DNA from: Candidatus Fibrimonadaceae bacterium
GTDB taxonomy: Bacteria; Fibrobacterota; Fibrobacteria; Fibrobacterales; Fibrobacteraceae
NCBI GenBank assembly: GCA_031281155.1
Contig: JAITFT010000207.1
Coordinates: forward strand, 1-34,152
Direction of reading: 5' to 3'
Length of the DNA: 34,152 nt
Position 1 is the first letter of the stretch. Every line of letters starts with the position of its first letter. The notes below the pieces were generated by a model. The model was not told where the DNA came from. It saw only the letters and a program-made list of their open reading frames with translations, and did no database searches. Positions 12,650 to 21,204 of the stretch are shown one piece after another. A program made the position numbers and the translations under genes.

Positions 12650-14881
12650 TTACCTCTTTTTCGTGAAAATGCTAGGATATTGAATTCTCGAATGTATGCT
12701 GCCTTCCAGTCCCTGTAAAAATCCTTCGCCTAACTCTTTTAAATCGTGTATGGTTAATCCGGAGTCGTCAAGTTGGTTATCAAACATTTTATCTTCTATT
12801 GTTTTTTGTATCATTTTTGAAAGTTCCTCGGGCTTTGCTTTTTGCATTGAGCGGCTTGTTGCCTCTATGGTGTCTGCAAGCATTAGAATAGCCGTTTCTT
12901 TGCTTTGCGGTATTGTGCCTTTGTAACAAAAATCGGAAAATATTATTTCTTTATCTGGGTACATTTCTTTCACCTTATTGTAAAAGAAAAATGCAACGCT
13001 ATTGCCGTGGTGCTCCCTTATGCCCGCTATAACCTGATCGGGAAGATTATGCTCTTGGGCAAATTCTATTCCTCTTTCAATATGAGATCTCAAAATTTTT
13101 ATAGAATCGTAAGGCGATAAACTATCGTGCGGATTAAAATCGAACCTCTGATTTTCAGTAAAGAATTCCGGGCGCATAATTTTGCCAATATCGTGGTAAA
13201 GCGCCATTACCCTAAGCAAAAGCGCATCTGCTCCTATGCGCTTGCATGCTATTTCGCCCAAGTTACCAACAAGAATGCTGTGATGAAAGCTTCCCGGTGC
13301 ATATTCAGATAAACGCCTTAGCAAAGGGTGGTTAAAATCTGATAACTCCGCAAGTTTTAAATTTGTTGTTATTTGGAAAACTCTTTCGAAAACATTGCAA
13401 AATACAGATATAAATGTTACGCATATAAGCAAATTTATTGTGCCTAGCAATAAGTTTTGCGAGTAGCCTGCCAAAGACATGCTGTTTCGCAAAAGCAAAA
13501 CTCCTGCGAGAGCCAAGCTAAACACGAAAAAGCCCGCAAATAAAGCTTGCAAAAACTTAACTCGGTAGCGTATGCGATTAACAATAAGGCACATCACATA
13601 AGATATTAGGTAGGAACTTATGGCCAAAGGCAAATCGTAGCCGGCAAAAATTCCAAACAGCACGGAGCTCCAAATAGCAAGCGCCATTGCGGCCCTCAAC
13701 GGAAATAAAACCGATGTCAAAACGGGCGCAAAAGCAAAGGGATAAAACCAAGCAGAATTCAAATACTCGCTTTGCACAATATCTAAAAAGAAATCGTGAG
13801 CTAATCGAAATAAAATAATCTGCGTTATGGCTATTATAACAATTGCCCACATTTGCAAAGGGCGAATGTTTTTATTTTGGCGAAAATACCAAAGGTTAAA
13901 ACACAATATGGCTATTACCATTAAAAGCAATATGTACTGCCCATAAGGCGCAGAGTATAAAAACCGGGCAGAATCTTTTTTGAGTGCGCTTTGCATTGCT
14001 TCTAATTTTTCCAAAATTTCTTTTGTTATTATAGCTCCCTGCGCAACTATTGCTGTTCCTCTCGGAATCATTCCCTTTGATGGGTTAACTTGGTCGGCAG
14101 CCTCGGCTCTTCGTTTTTCTGTTTCTCTGTCTAGGTAAAATACGTTTGGGGCAGCAAATACATAAAGAATTTCGTAGTATGCGCTTGGTATTCCAATAAT
14201 TGTTTTGTATCTATCTAATACGGCATCTATCAAAAACTCTTTTGGGCGAATAAAAGATGTTTCTACAATGGTATCCTTGCCGTTTTTAATCAAAAGCACT
14301 TCGTTTCTTGAGTATAAAATATGAGGAACAGAGCTTATGTTATGGGTCTCTTCAAATATGCTTACATCACGGCTTCTCTCTGCGATTAAAGTATTTGAAA
14401 TTCCTCGCGCAAGCATTGAATGAAAAATGCTTTTCAAGGTATCAATAGAAAAATCATTTAAAATCAACTGCCTTAGAGCGTTGGCTGAAATTTGGCGGAT
14501 TATGGATTGGTATAAATCTCCTGCGGCGGCCACCTTTTCTTCGTTAGCAGTTTCGCTTGATATTTCTTTTTGCAATTCGTTGTAGGTTTTAATTTGCGAC
14601 ATAAGCAGTTCAAATCTATCTGTGATTCTTTTTGTATCATCATCGTTATATTCAAAAACAGGAAGAACTCTGTCTCTTGCTCTTTTCATTTCTTCTTCGA
14701 GTTCCTGGTGATTTTTTGGAACATCGAAAGACAGTTGCGCAACTATGGAACGCGGGCTGCTTTGCCCAAGCATCGGCAGTTCGGATTTATGCGCAAGCTC
14801 CTTTGAAGGCAGCAAAAGCAAAACGAACAACGTGAATGCTGTTGCGCAAAGCATAAAGTGCATTAAGGATTTGTTATTCAT
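12650..14881 (-). CDS. 7TM-HD domain phosphodiesterase (PgpH/YqfF family)
   Basis: A 743-residue membrane protein. An N-terminal helix (about 8-24) leads to a large external region (about 30-310), followed by seven closely spaced transmembrane helices (about 315-500) and a cytoplasmic HD domain. The HD motif is HHSILVG, then ALYHDIGKI (His563, Asp564), then GIREHHG. The family includes PgpH, which hydrolyses the second messenger c-di-AMP. I place the start at 14881 (MNNKSLMHF), 5 nt past the stop of the exporter gene. A longer in-frame version would overlap that gene by about 90 bp and begin with an unlikely Cys-rich stretch. Its place in an envelope-related operon suggests a link between c-di-AMP and the cell surface, which is inference. 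Confidence 0.88.
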   Translation of the reverse strand: MNNKSLMHFMLCATAFTLFVLLLLPSKELAHKSELPMLGQSSPRSIVAQLSFDVPKNHQELEEEMKRARDRVLPVFEYNDDDTKRITDRFELLMSQIKTYNELQKEISSETANEEKVAAAGDLYQSIIRQISANALRQLILNDFSIDTLKSIFHSMLARGISNTLIAERSRDVSIFEETHNISSVPHILYSRNEVLLIKNGKDTIVETSFIRPKEFLIDAVLDRYKTIIGIPSAYYEILYVFAAPNVFYLDRETEKRRAEAADQVNPSKGMIPRGTAIVAQGAIITKEILEKLEAMQSALKKDSARFLYSAPYGQYILLLMVIAILCFNLWYFRQNKNIRPLQMWAIVIIAITQIILFRLAHDFFLDIVQSEYLNSAWFYPFAFAPVLTSVLFPLRAAMALAIWSSVLFGIFAGYDLPLAISSYLISYVMCLIVNRIRYRVKFLQALFAGFFVFSLALAGVLLLRNSMSLAGYSQNLLLGTINLLICVTFISVFCNVFERVFQITTNLKLAELSDFNHPLLRRLSEYAPGSFHHSILVGNLGEIACKRIGADALLLRVMALYHDIGKIMRPEFFTENQRFDFNPHDSLSPYDSIKILRSHIERGIEFAQEHNLPDQVIAGIREHHGNSVAFFFYNKVKEMYPDKEIIFSDFCYKGTIPQSKETAILMLADTIEATSRSMQKAKPEELSKMIQKTIEDKMFDNQLDDSGLTIHDLKELGEGFLQGLEGSIHSRIQYPSIFTKKR

Positions 14882-14886
14882 AGCGC

Positions 14887-17322
14887 TTACTTTGCCGTCA
14901 TGTACATAACAAGAGGCACCATAAGAGTTGCGGCTGCTTGAACAATGGTGCTGACAGCAGATACAACTTGTGTCCAAACGACTGGTTCAGGCGGTTGTTT
15001 GTAAGGAACAATAATTTCCGAGCCCGGATCTGGTTCCCTTTTCGCTTCGGAGGCTAAGGATACGCTTCCATCTGCATATCGTATCATAATGCGGCTTGCG
15101 TCTCCTGAAAGTTTAACTCCGCCTGCCTGGCTCACATACCAACTTATTTTTGCGCCACTTTTCCAGAGTACATTTGTGACCGCTCCTACTTCTCCTGAAA
15201 CCTTAACAGAAATTGCTTGCTGAGGAATATGAATGCTGTCGCCATCCATTAAACCTACGTTGTGGCGTTTGTCCCTTTTCAGAGCTCTTGGAAAGTCTAT
15301 GCCTATAAGCCCGAACGTTTCGCTTTTCTCAAAACCACCGGCAATCATGGAAGTTCTCCTAAAAAATCTTGCTCCCTCTATATAAGCTTCGTCTAAAAAG
15401 CCGCCAGAGCGATTTAGCAGTTGTTCAATGGTTTCATCGGGATGCTTTAAGCTATAGGTGCCAGGGTTTTTGAAGGCTCCGGCAAGAACTACAAGTTCCG
15501 GTCTATAAGAATTTGAATCGTGAGGAATTTCAACGTGATCCCAAGGAAACAATTTTATTTCTGAGTCTTTTTTATCGTCGTAGCTGCTAGGAACGGAGAA
15601 CGCCATTTTATTAATTGTGCGCTGGTCATCATTTAAACGGCTTATGTATAAAATGGTCTTTTTACTTGTGGTTGAATAACCGCCTGCCATAAGCACTAAA
15701 TCTTTTGCATCCATGCCTTCGTAATACGGAAAGTAACCAGGCCTTGAAACTGCTCCGCCAATGCTAACGGAATCTGGCCTGAACATATTTTTTGAACTGT
15801 AAACTATAAGGGTATCTTGGGGGCTTAAAGCTATGGAATTTTCCTCATTCAAATTTTCGGATAATAGCAGATAACCACCTTGCGGAACAACTCTTAATAC
15901 ATGCACTCTGCCGGAATATCCCTCTTCTTTCAAGCCTCCGGAAATTTCGACAAGCTCTGCAACATTCATATTTTCTTTTAATTCGTAGGTTCCGGGGTAT
16001 TTTATTGAACCTAAAATGGTTGCATTTTGCCTGGATTTTTCCGCCGATTGGAAAACCATCAAGGCATCGCCATTTTGCAGAAGCAATGTATCTTTGCCAT
16101 CTATATAACTATTGGGAGATAAAATTGTTTTAAAATCTCTTCTGCCATTTGGGAAAATTCTCCTTAGCACCATATTTTGCTCTGCGGCATCTGGGTTTAT
16201 TCCACCGGCAAATGAAATTAGCTCTGCAACGCCTTCGCCTTCTTTTAATTCATAAATTGCCGGCCGGCCAACCGCCCCGTCTATCTCGGCCAATATTCTT
16301 GCCCTTGGCAAAAATACTATATCGTCGTCGAATAAAATTGCACGACTCGAATGCCTTCCGTGCATTAAAAAATCGTATAAGTCTATATGGAAAATGCTGT
16401 CTTGGCGGGTAACTTGAACTGAACGAACCGAACCTTCTGCGCTTGGACCGCCTGCCATATAAAGGGCCTGAAAAACCGTTGTGTTTCCATGAAAAATATA
16501 AGCGCCAGGCTTTTCAACTTCGCCTACAATAAAAATTTTTATAGGGCTTAGGCTTTCCAGTCGCAAATTCACAAATGTTTGGCCCCTGTTTATTCCGCTA
16601 TAAACCCTTGAAAGCCTTGTTCTAAGAATGCCCTCTGCGGCAGCCAATGTTGTTCCATGCAAAGAAACCATGCCAATGGATTCTACATTTACCATTCCCT
16701 GATTATTTACTGTGAGTTTGCTTTCTTTCTCAACTGCACCCCAAATTGTAAGCACAAGCTCATCGCCTGGCTTTAGCGGATAATTGCCAGTAACTCCGGA
16801 TGTTGTGCCAGAAAATATGGCAGGATTTGAATTTTTAAAGAAAGTTGTTTCGTATCTTCGCAAAATTTTTACTTCTTTGGGAACTTTCACTCTGCGAAGC
16901 ACAATTCTGCTTTTGCCATCTGGCGTTGTTCTTCTAATTTCTTCTATGTCGTTGTAAAAAAACAAGCTATCAATGCGTATTGTATCTAAAATCATAACAT
17001 AAGATACGGTATCTCTAAGTTCTTCTGGCTTCCCAATTACAGAATCTGTGTTTAAAAATAAATTTGAATTTTCGTTATTAGGCAAGTCTCCCGTTCCGAC
17101 CATTCTTTCCTGCGCAAGAATTTGCTGAATATAAAGCATTTCCGCTGAAGTAGCTGGTGCCATGTTACCGCCTGATAAATGTCCGCTCCTAAGCATTTGT
17201 TGCGTTGCTGGGTCGTTCATCATACTAGATTGCAATTGAGCGAAGCTTGTTTGGACCCCGATGAGCATGATTAAAAGGACAAGCCTATACCCCATACCCC
17301 ATACCCTATACCCTAGTTTCAT
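14887..17322 (-). CDS. Wza-like polysaccharide export protein with six SLBB repeats
   Basis: An 811-residue outer-membrane or periplasmic exporter component. A signal peptide spans about residues 10-29 (ending SFAQ). A Poly_export domain follows at about 183-255 (YPLKPGDELVLTIWG). Then come about six SLBB repeats, recognisable as G(E/A/S)xxxPGxYxxxxGxxxxxxxxxAGG (for example GEVEKPGAYIF, GAVGRPAIYEL, GSIKYPGTYEL, GAFKNPGTYSL). The C-terminus is hydrophobic (VVSAVSTIVQAAATLMVPLV). It probably forms a channel for a capsule or exopolysaccharide. The ATG overlaps the nuoG TGA by 4 bp and follows GAGGAG. Its first 13 codons are built from a 7-bp tandem repeat. No other polysaccharide genes adjoin it. 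Confidence 0.87.
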   Translation of the reverse strand: MKLGYRVWGMGYRLVLLIMLIGVQTSFAQLQSSMMNDPATQQMLRSGHLSGGNMAPATSAEMLYIQQILAQERMVGTGDLPNNENSNLFLNTDSVIGKPEELRDTVSYVMILDTIRIDSLFFYNDIEEIRRTTPDGKSRIVLRRVKVPKEVKILRRYETTFFKNSNPAIFSGTTSGVTGNYPLKPGDELVLTIWGAVEKESKLTVNNQGMVNVESIGMVSLHGTTLAAAEGILRTRLSRVYSGINRGQTFVNLRLESLSPIKIFIVGEVEKPGAYIFHGNTTVFQALYMAGGPSAEGSVRSVQVTRQDSIFHIDLYDFLMHGRHSSRAILFDDDIVFLPRARILAEIDGAVGRPAIYELKEGEGVAELISFAGGINPDAAEQNMVLRRIFPNGRRDFKTILSPNSYIDGKDTLLLQNGDALMVFQSAEKSRQNATILGSIKYPGTYELKENMNVAELVEISGGLKEEGYSGRVHVLRVVPQGGYLLLSENLNEENSIALSPQDTLIVYSSKNMFRPDSVSIGGAVSRPGYFPYYEGMDAKDLVLMAGGYSTTSKKTILYISRLNDDQRTINKMAFSVPSSYDDKKDSEIKLFPWDHVEIPHDSNSYRPELVVLAGAFKNPGTYSLKHPDETIEQLLNRSGGFLDEAYIEGARFFRRTSMIAGGFEKSETFGLIGIDFPRALKRDKRHNVGLMDGDSIHIPQQAISVKVSGEVGAVTNVLWKSGAKISWYVSQAGGVKLSGDASRIMIRYADGSVSLASEAKREPDPGSEIIVPYKQPPEPVVWTQVVSAVSTIVQAAATLMVPLVMYMTAK
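17284..17315. repeat. Heptanucleotide tandem repeat inside the exporter signal region
   Basis: Four consecutive 7-bp units (CCTATAC, CCCATAC, CCCATAC, CCTATAC) plus a partial CCTA. They lie within the first 13 codons of the SLBB exporter gene, starting 5 nt after its ATG. Seven is not a multiple of three, so gain or loss of one unit shifts the frame. Confidence 0.8.
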
Positions 17323-18758
17323 ATTAAAAACTCCTCTGCTGTTTCTTTTGCTGATTTAACTTGCAGTGATTCATTTGTTGGTACTCCTTGCAATTTTTGT
17401 TCCAAGCCTTTGCAGTTGAGCATGGTGCCGGAGCTTTCTAGCCAGTGACGAATGCCTATTGAAAGAGTGGAATTTTTTGCGGTGCTGTTGTTAAAGGGGG
17501 TTAGAGCTATGCGTTTTGGGATTTTGTTCAAGCTGCTTGCTTCTTCTGGATTTTCATCCCACAGGTCTGCGGCAACGGTTAGCAAAAGCTCAAATTCGGC
17601 GGCACGCTTTGAAAGCTCGCCTAAGTTTGTGTTAACGCCCGCCTTTTCAAGGCAGGCTCTGTTTGCAACAGGGTCGCCGGAGCGGGCTATGCCGTCTGCT
17701 GCCTGAACAGGCAGGAATGAGCCGCCAAAAAGCTCTGCCCTTTCGCCAAGCGAAAGAGCGAGCTTTTTGAATGCGGCAATGGTTTCTGCTGTGCATGAAG
17801 CACCCAGAGCTATGGCTATCTTTCCTGTTGTTTCTTTTATAGCCTTTGAAGCAGCGGAAATATCGCCGCTCAACAATCTGTTTTTATGCAATTCTTGCGC
17901 AACATCTCTTGCGGCATTTGAAAGCCAGCTACGGTTTACTTCGGTGTTGCAACGAGGCATGATTCTATACACAATTCCATCTGCGTAGTCTGCCCATATA
18001 TTTGCGCCGAGGGAGTCGCTCATTGAAATGGTTGGAATTCTGCTCAAAGCCCAAACGCGCTTTTTGAAACGAAAGGCTTTGTCGGTTAATGCGCCAACGG
18101 GGCAGATATCGCTTAGGCATCTGTCGTAGGGGTGGTTTAGTTTTTCGCCGGGGAATGTGCTTATGTAGGTGTGGCCGCCCCGCGACATCAATTGCAATTG
18201 CTCGTCTTTTGCAATATGCTGCATAAAACGCACGCACCTGCTGCATTGAACGCAGCGTTCTTCGTCTAGTACTATTCTAGGACCTATATCGATGCATTTT
18301 CCGCCTCTGCATTGCCCTTTGCTGTCAATAGAAGAATGTTCTGGGTTTCCGTGGTATTGCTTGCCGACTTCTGGGCTGAGCCTGCTATTTGTGGCTCCTG
18401 CCATCATGTAGTTATCTTGCAGCATGCATTCGCCCGCTTTATCGCAAATTGGGCAATCTAGGGGGTGATTTACGAGTAAAAATTCCAAAACCGCTTTGCG
18501 AGCCTCTGCAACGCGCGGGCTACTGACAGATGTTGCTACCTTCATGCCTGGGCTAACGGGTGTATAACAGCCAATAGCCAGAGCCATTCCCCTTGGCCCT
18601 TCAATTTCTACCAAGCACTGGCGGCAATTCCCGCAAACAGGCAAATCTTGATGATAACACAAATGCGGCGTTTCTATGCCCACTGCTTTGAGGGCTTCTA
18701 TAAGATTCACGCCACTAGGAACTTGAACTTCCTTGTTATCTACTGTAATGGTTACCAT
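17319..18758 (-). CDS. nuoG: Short NADH-quinone oxidoreductase subunit G
   Basis: A 479-residue iron-sulfur protein of complex I. The N-terminal 2Fe-2S ferredoxin has Cys34, 45, 48 and 64. The His-Cys3 cluster site is HPLDCPICDKAGEC (His98, Cys102, 105, 111). The next 4Fe-4S site has Cys169, 172, 175 and 219. The molybdopterin-like region that follows is much shorter than in E. coli NuoG (about 908 residues), and the site of the extra N7 cluster has no cysteines (RIPTISMSDSLGAN). No other nuo gene is in the window. The start lies 7 nt from a promoter element without a Shine-Dalgarno, so it is probably leaderless. A HoxU- or hydrogenase-type subunit is less likely because a molybdopterin-like tail remains. 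Confidence 0.88.
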   Translation of the reverse strand: MVTITVDNKEVQVPSGVNLIEALKAVGIETPHLCYHQDLPVCGNCRQCLVEIEGPRGMALAIGCYTPVSPGMKVATSVSSPRVAEARKAVLEFLLVNHPLDCPICDKAGECMLQDNYMMAGATNSRLSPEVGKQYHGNPEHSSIDSKGQCRGGKCIDIGPRIVLDEERCVQCSRCVRFMQHIAKDEQLQLMSRGGHTYISTFPGEKLNHPYDRCLSDICPVGALTDKAFRFKKRVWALSRIPTISMSDSLGANIWADYADGIVYRIMPRCNTEVNRSWLSNAARDVAQELHKNRLLSGDISAASKAIKETTGKIAIALGASCTAETIAAFKKLALSLGERAELFGGSFLPVQAADGIARSGDPVANRACLEKAGVNTNLGELSKRAAEFELLLTVAADLWDENPEEASSLNKIPKRIALTPFNNSTAKNSTLSIGIRHWLESSGTMLNCKGLEQKLQGVPTNESLQVKSAKETAEEFLI

Positions 18759-18763
18759 CTATA

Positions 18764-18820
18764 GTAATGTAGAAAAATGCGGGCTGCGATTAATCGCAAC
18801 CCCGCATTTTTCTACATTAC
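18764..18820. promoter_or_regulatory. Large palindromic divergent promoter, nuoG / response regulator
   Basis: Two 20-bp arms (18764-18783 and 18801-18820) are perfect reverse complements. They enclose a second perfect palindrome, TGCGATTAATCGCA (18785-18798). Each arm carries TTTTTCTACATTAC with the -10-type hexamer at 18771-18766 (-) and 18813-18818 (+). On both strands the hexamer ends exactly 7 nt before the ATG. The inner palindrome could bind a dimeric regulator or be a REP-like remnant. Confidence 0.65.
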
Positions 18821-18825
18821 CCCCA

Positions 18826-20037
18826 ATGGCAAAAATCCTGGTAGTAGATGACGAAGAAATCATGCGTGATATGGTGGCAGATACGCTTGAATTGAACGGG
18901 CACCGTTGCTCTGTTGCGGCAAATCCGCAAATTGCGCTTGAGCAAATTTCCGTTATAGACCCAGACCTGGTTATCTCAGATTTCAAAATGCCCGGCATGA
19001 CAGGCATGGATTTATTGAAAGCTATCAAAAAAGACCGGCCATTCCAGCCCTTTTTAATGATGACGGCTTTTGGCTCAATAGAAATAGCGGTGGAAGCATT
19101 GCAAAATGGCGCGGATCATTTTATAGTAAAAGACAATATGCAGCACTCGGAAGTTTTAGAGCATGCTGTTAATATGGTGCTGGAAAAATATCGCATCAAA
19201 AATGAAAACTCTCTTCTTAGAAAGAAATTGTTTGAGAAAAATTTTATAGGAAACGGTGAAAAATACCAAGGTTTGAATGACTTTGTGGAAACAGTCGCTC
19301 CAACAAACGCCACTGTTTTAATAACCGGTGAATCTGGAGTGGGGAAAGAAGTTTTGGCTCGCGCTGTGCATTACCAAAGCCAGAGAGTCGGCGGTCCCTT
19401 TGTTAAGGTAAACTGCGCTGCGCTTCCCGAATCGTTAATTGAAAGCGAGCTTTTTGGGCATGAGAAGGGTTCTTTTACAGGAGCTCTGAAAACGAGGCTC
19501 GGCAAATTTGAATTGGCAGATGGCGGTACCCTTTTATTAGATGAAATCGGCGAAATGCCGCTCACCATGCAGAGCAAATTGCTGAGGGTTTTGCAAGAGA
19601 GAGTTGTTACCAGAGTTGGCGGCGATGGCGAAATTAAAGTAGATGTGCGTTTAATTTGCACAACAAATCGGAATTTGAAAAAAGAAGTTGAGAATGGAAA
19701 TTTCAGAGAAGATTTATATTACCGCCTAAATGTGGTGCCTGTTCACATTCCAACGCTTGCGGAGAGATCCGAGGATATTCCGAATTTGGCAATGCATTTT
19801 GTAAATAAATTCAACGAAGAAAACGGCTATGCAATTCAAGATATAAGCGATGAAGCAATTGAAATGCTGAAAGCTCAAAAATGGCCTGGGAATATACGGC
19901 AATTGGAAAATGCTGTTGAGCGCGCAATGGTGTTTTGCAAAAACGAAAAAAGAATTTTAACTCCAGAAAACTTTGATTTGGAAGATAAAAAAGTCCCTCA
20001 AAAAGAAGCTGAGAAAGCAAAGCCAAAGAAGAAATAG
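18826..20037 (+). CDS. NtrC-family sigma-54 response regulator lacking a DNA-binding domain
   Basis: A 403-residue regulator. The receiver domain has acidic residues Asp8 and Asp9, phosphoacceptor Asp52, Thr80 and Lys102. The AAA+ domain has Walker A GESGVGKE (168-175), the sigma-54 loop GSFTGA (215-220, usually GAFTGA), Walker B TLLLDE (235-240) and the GNFREDLYYRLNV region with arginine fingers. After WPGNIRQLENAVERA the protein ends in a basic tail (KAKPKKK), with no Fis-type helix-turn-helix. It should activate sigma-54 RNA polymerase from solution, as reported for FlgR of Helicobacter pylori. The start at 18826 is 7 nt past a promoter element and gives a normal receiver N-terminus. No adjacent histidine kinase is present. 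Confidence 0.92.
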   Translation: MAKILVVDDEEIMRDMVADTLELNGHRCSVAANPQIALEQISVIDPDLVISDFKMPGMTGMDLLKAIKKDRPFQPFLMMTAFGSIEIAVEALQNGADHFIVKDNMQHSEVLEHAVNMVLEKYRIKNENSLLRKKLFEKNFIGNGEKYQGLNDFVETVAPTNATVLITGESGVGKEVLARAVHYQSQRVGGPFVKVNCAALPESLIESELFGHEKGSFTGALKTRLGKFELADGGTLLLDEIGEMPLTMQSKLLRVLQERVVTRVGGDGEIKVDVRLICTTNRNLKKEVENGNFREDLYYRLNVVPVHIPTLAERSEDIPNLAMHFVNKFNEENGYAIQDISDEAIEMLKAQKWPGNIRQLENAVERAMVFCKNEKRILTPENFDLEDKKVPQKEAEKAKPKKK

Positions 20038-20067
20038 CATCAGCGAACAATAACGCTGAAGTAAAAA

Positions 20068-20078
20068 AATTCTATATT
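20068..20078 (+). promoter_or_regulatory. Promoter element of glucokinase
   Basis: AAATTCTATATT ends 31 nt before the glk ATG. The intervening leader contains AAGGAG, so this unit follows the SD-led layout. Confidence 0.55.
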
Positions 20079-20109
20079 AGCATGCGATAGCTTTAAGGAG
20101 AACTTTAGC

Positions 20110-21204
20110 ATGAACAACTGCAAAAACAAAATGAAATTGAAATGGCATAATAGAGATGCCGAATTTGAACGTCTGGTTTTAGCCGGCGATATAGGCGGAA
20201 CCAATACCAATCTGGCTTTTGTTGGTGAAAAAAACGGAAAATTTTCCATTGTGGTAGAAGCCATTTTCCCATCTGCCGAAATAGATGGCTTAAAAGAGCC
20301 CATACAGGAGCTTTTGAGTGCAGCACGGAGCGAACGCGCCGATTTGGTTACAGATAAAGGATGTATATGCGCAGCAGGCCCTGTTATCAACAATCATTGC
20401 AAGCTTACTAACGTAGTTTGGGATATAGATGGCAACCAGCTTTCAAAAGAACTAGGCATGGACATATACGTTATAAACGATTTCCTAGGCATAAGCTATG
20501 GAATTCCAATTCTAGATGTCAACAACCCAGAGCAAGTCCTAACATTCACGCATACAGACGGCTCACGTCCCGAGCCTAGCAAAGGCATGAAAGCCGTGGT
20601 TGGCCCGGGCACCGGTTTGGGAGTCGGCTTTTTAATTCCTCTTGGCGATAGCTATATTCCAAGCCCTTCCGAAGGCGGGCACCTAACCTTCGCCCCATTC
20701 GACGAAGACAGCCAGGCGTTCAGGGATTATATGGCAAACAAACTGAAAAAAGTCCCAGATGTTGAAATGCTGGTTTCCGGAACAGGCATTCAAAACCTTT
20801 ATGATTGGTGGAAAGATACAAAGGGGCTGCCAAAAAGCGAGCAGTGGGCTGAGATTGAAAATGCAAAGCGAACAGAAAGGCCGCGCTTGATATCCAGGCT
20901 ATCCGATTCCGACCCCGTGGCAGCGGAAATGCTGCGTTTGTTCGTTAAAATGCTTGCGCGCTATGCAAGCGATATTTCAACCTTGCTTTTGCCTTTTGGC
21001 GGCTTGTATTTGGCAGGTGGAGTTGCGCAAAAGGAATCGCGCTGGCTCATCGGTGATAACCTGTTTATGAAATATTTTGAAATGACATGCAACGAAAACA
21101 CCGGCGCGCTTCTAATGCAAATGCCGGTTTATCTAATAAAGGATTATTCTATAAGCTTGTACGGCGCAGCAAATGCGTGTTTAATAATTCATGCAGCAGT
21201 CTAA
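20110..21204 (+). CDS. glk: Glucokinase
   Basis: A 364-residue ATP-dependent glucose kinase of the Glk family (not ROK), feeding glucose into glycolysis. The phosphate-binding GDIGGTNTNLAF is at residues 26-37, and the catalytic Asp is Asp124 in VINDFLG. The adenosine-side VGPGTGLGVGF is at 164-174, and the sugar-contact SEGGH at 187-191. There is an AAGGAG 12 nt before the ATG. The product is slightly longer at the N-terminus (about 20 residues before the first strand) than typical Glk. The last 14 bp overlap the acyltransferase start, so the two genes are cotranscribed. Confidence 0.93.
   Translation: MNNCKNKMKLKWHNRDAEFERLVLAGDIGGTNTNLAFVGEKNGKFSIVVEAIFPSAEIDGLKEPIQELLSAARSERADLVTDKGCICAAGPVINNHCKLTNVVWDIDGNQLSKELGMDIYVINDFLGISYGIPILDVNNPEQVLTFTHTDGSRPEPSKGMKAVVGPGTGLGVGFLIPLGDSYIPSPSEGGHLTFAPFDEDSQAFRDYMANKLKKVPDVEMLVSGTGIQNLYDWWKDTKGLPKSEQWAEIENAKRTERPRLISRLSDSDPVAAEMLRLFVKMLARYASDISTLLLPFGGLYLAGGVAQKESRWLIGDNLFMKYFEMTCNENTGALLMQMPVYLIKDYSISLYGAANACLIIHAAV

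Noticed and set aside
14882-14977. A longer N-terminus of the 7TM-HD protein starting at 14977
   Set aside because: It would overlap the exporter gene by about 90 bp and adds a Cys/Ser-rich stretch before a normal N-terminal helix.
20040-20068. Terminator after the response regulator gene
   Set aside because: CAGCG/CGCTG pairs over 5 bp only and is followed by A's rather than T's on the plus strand.
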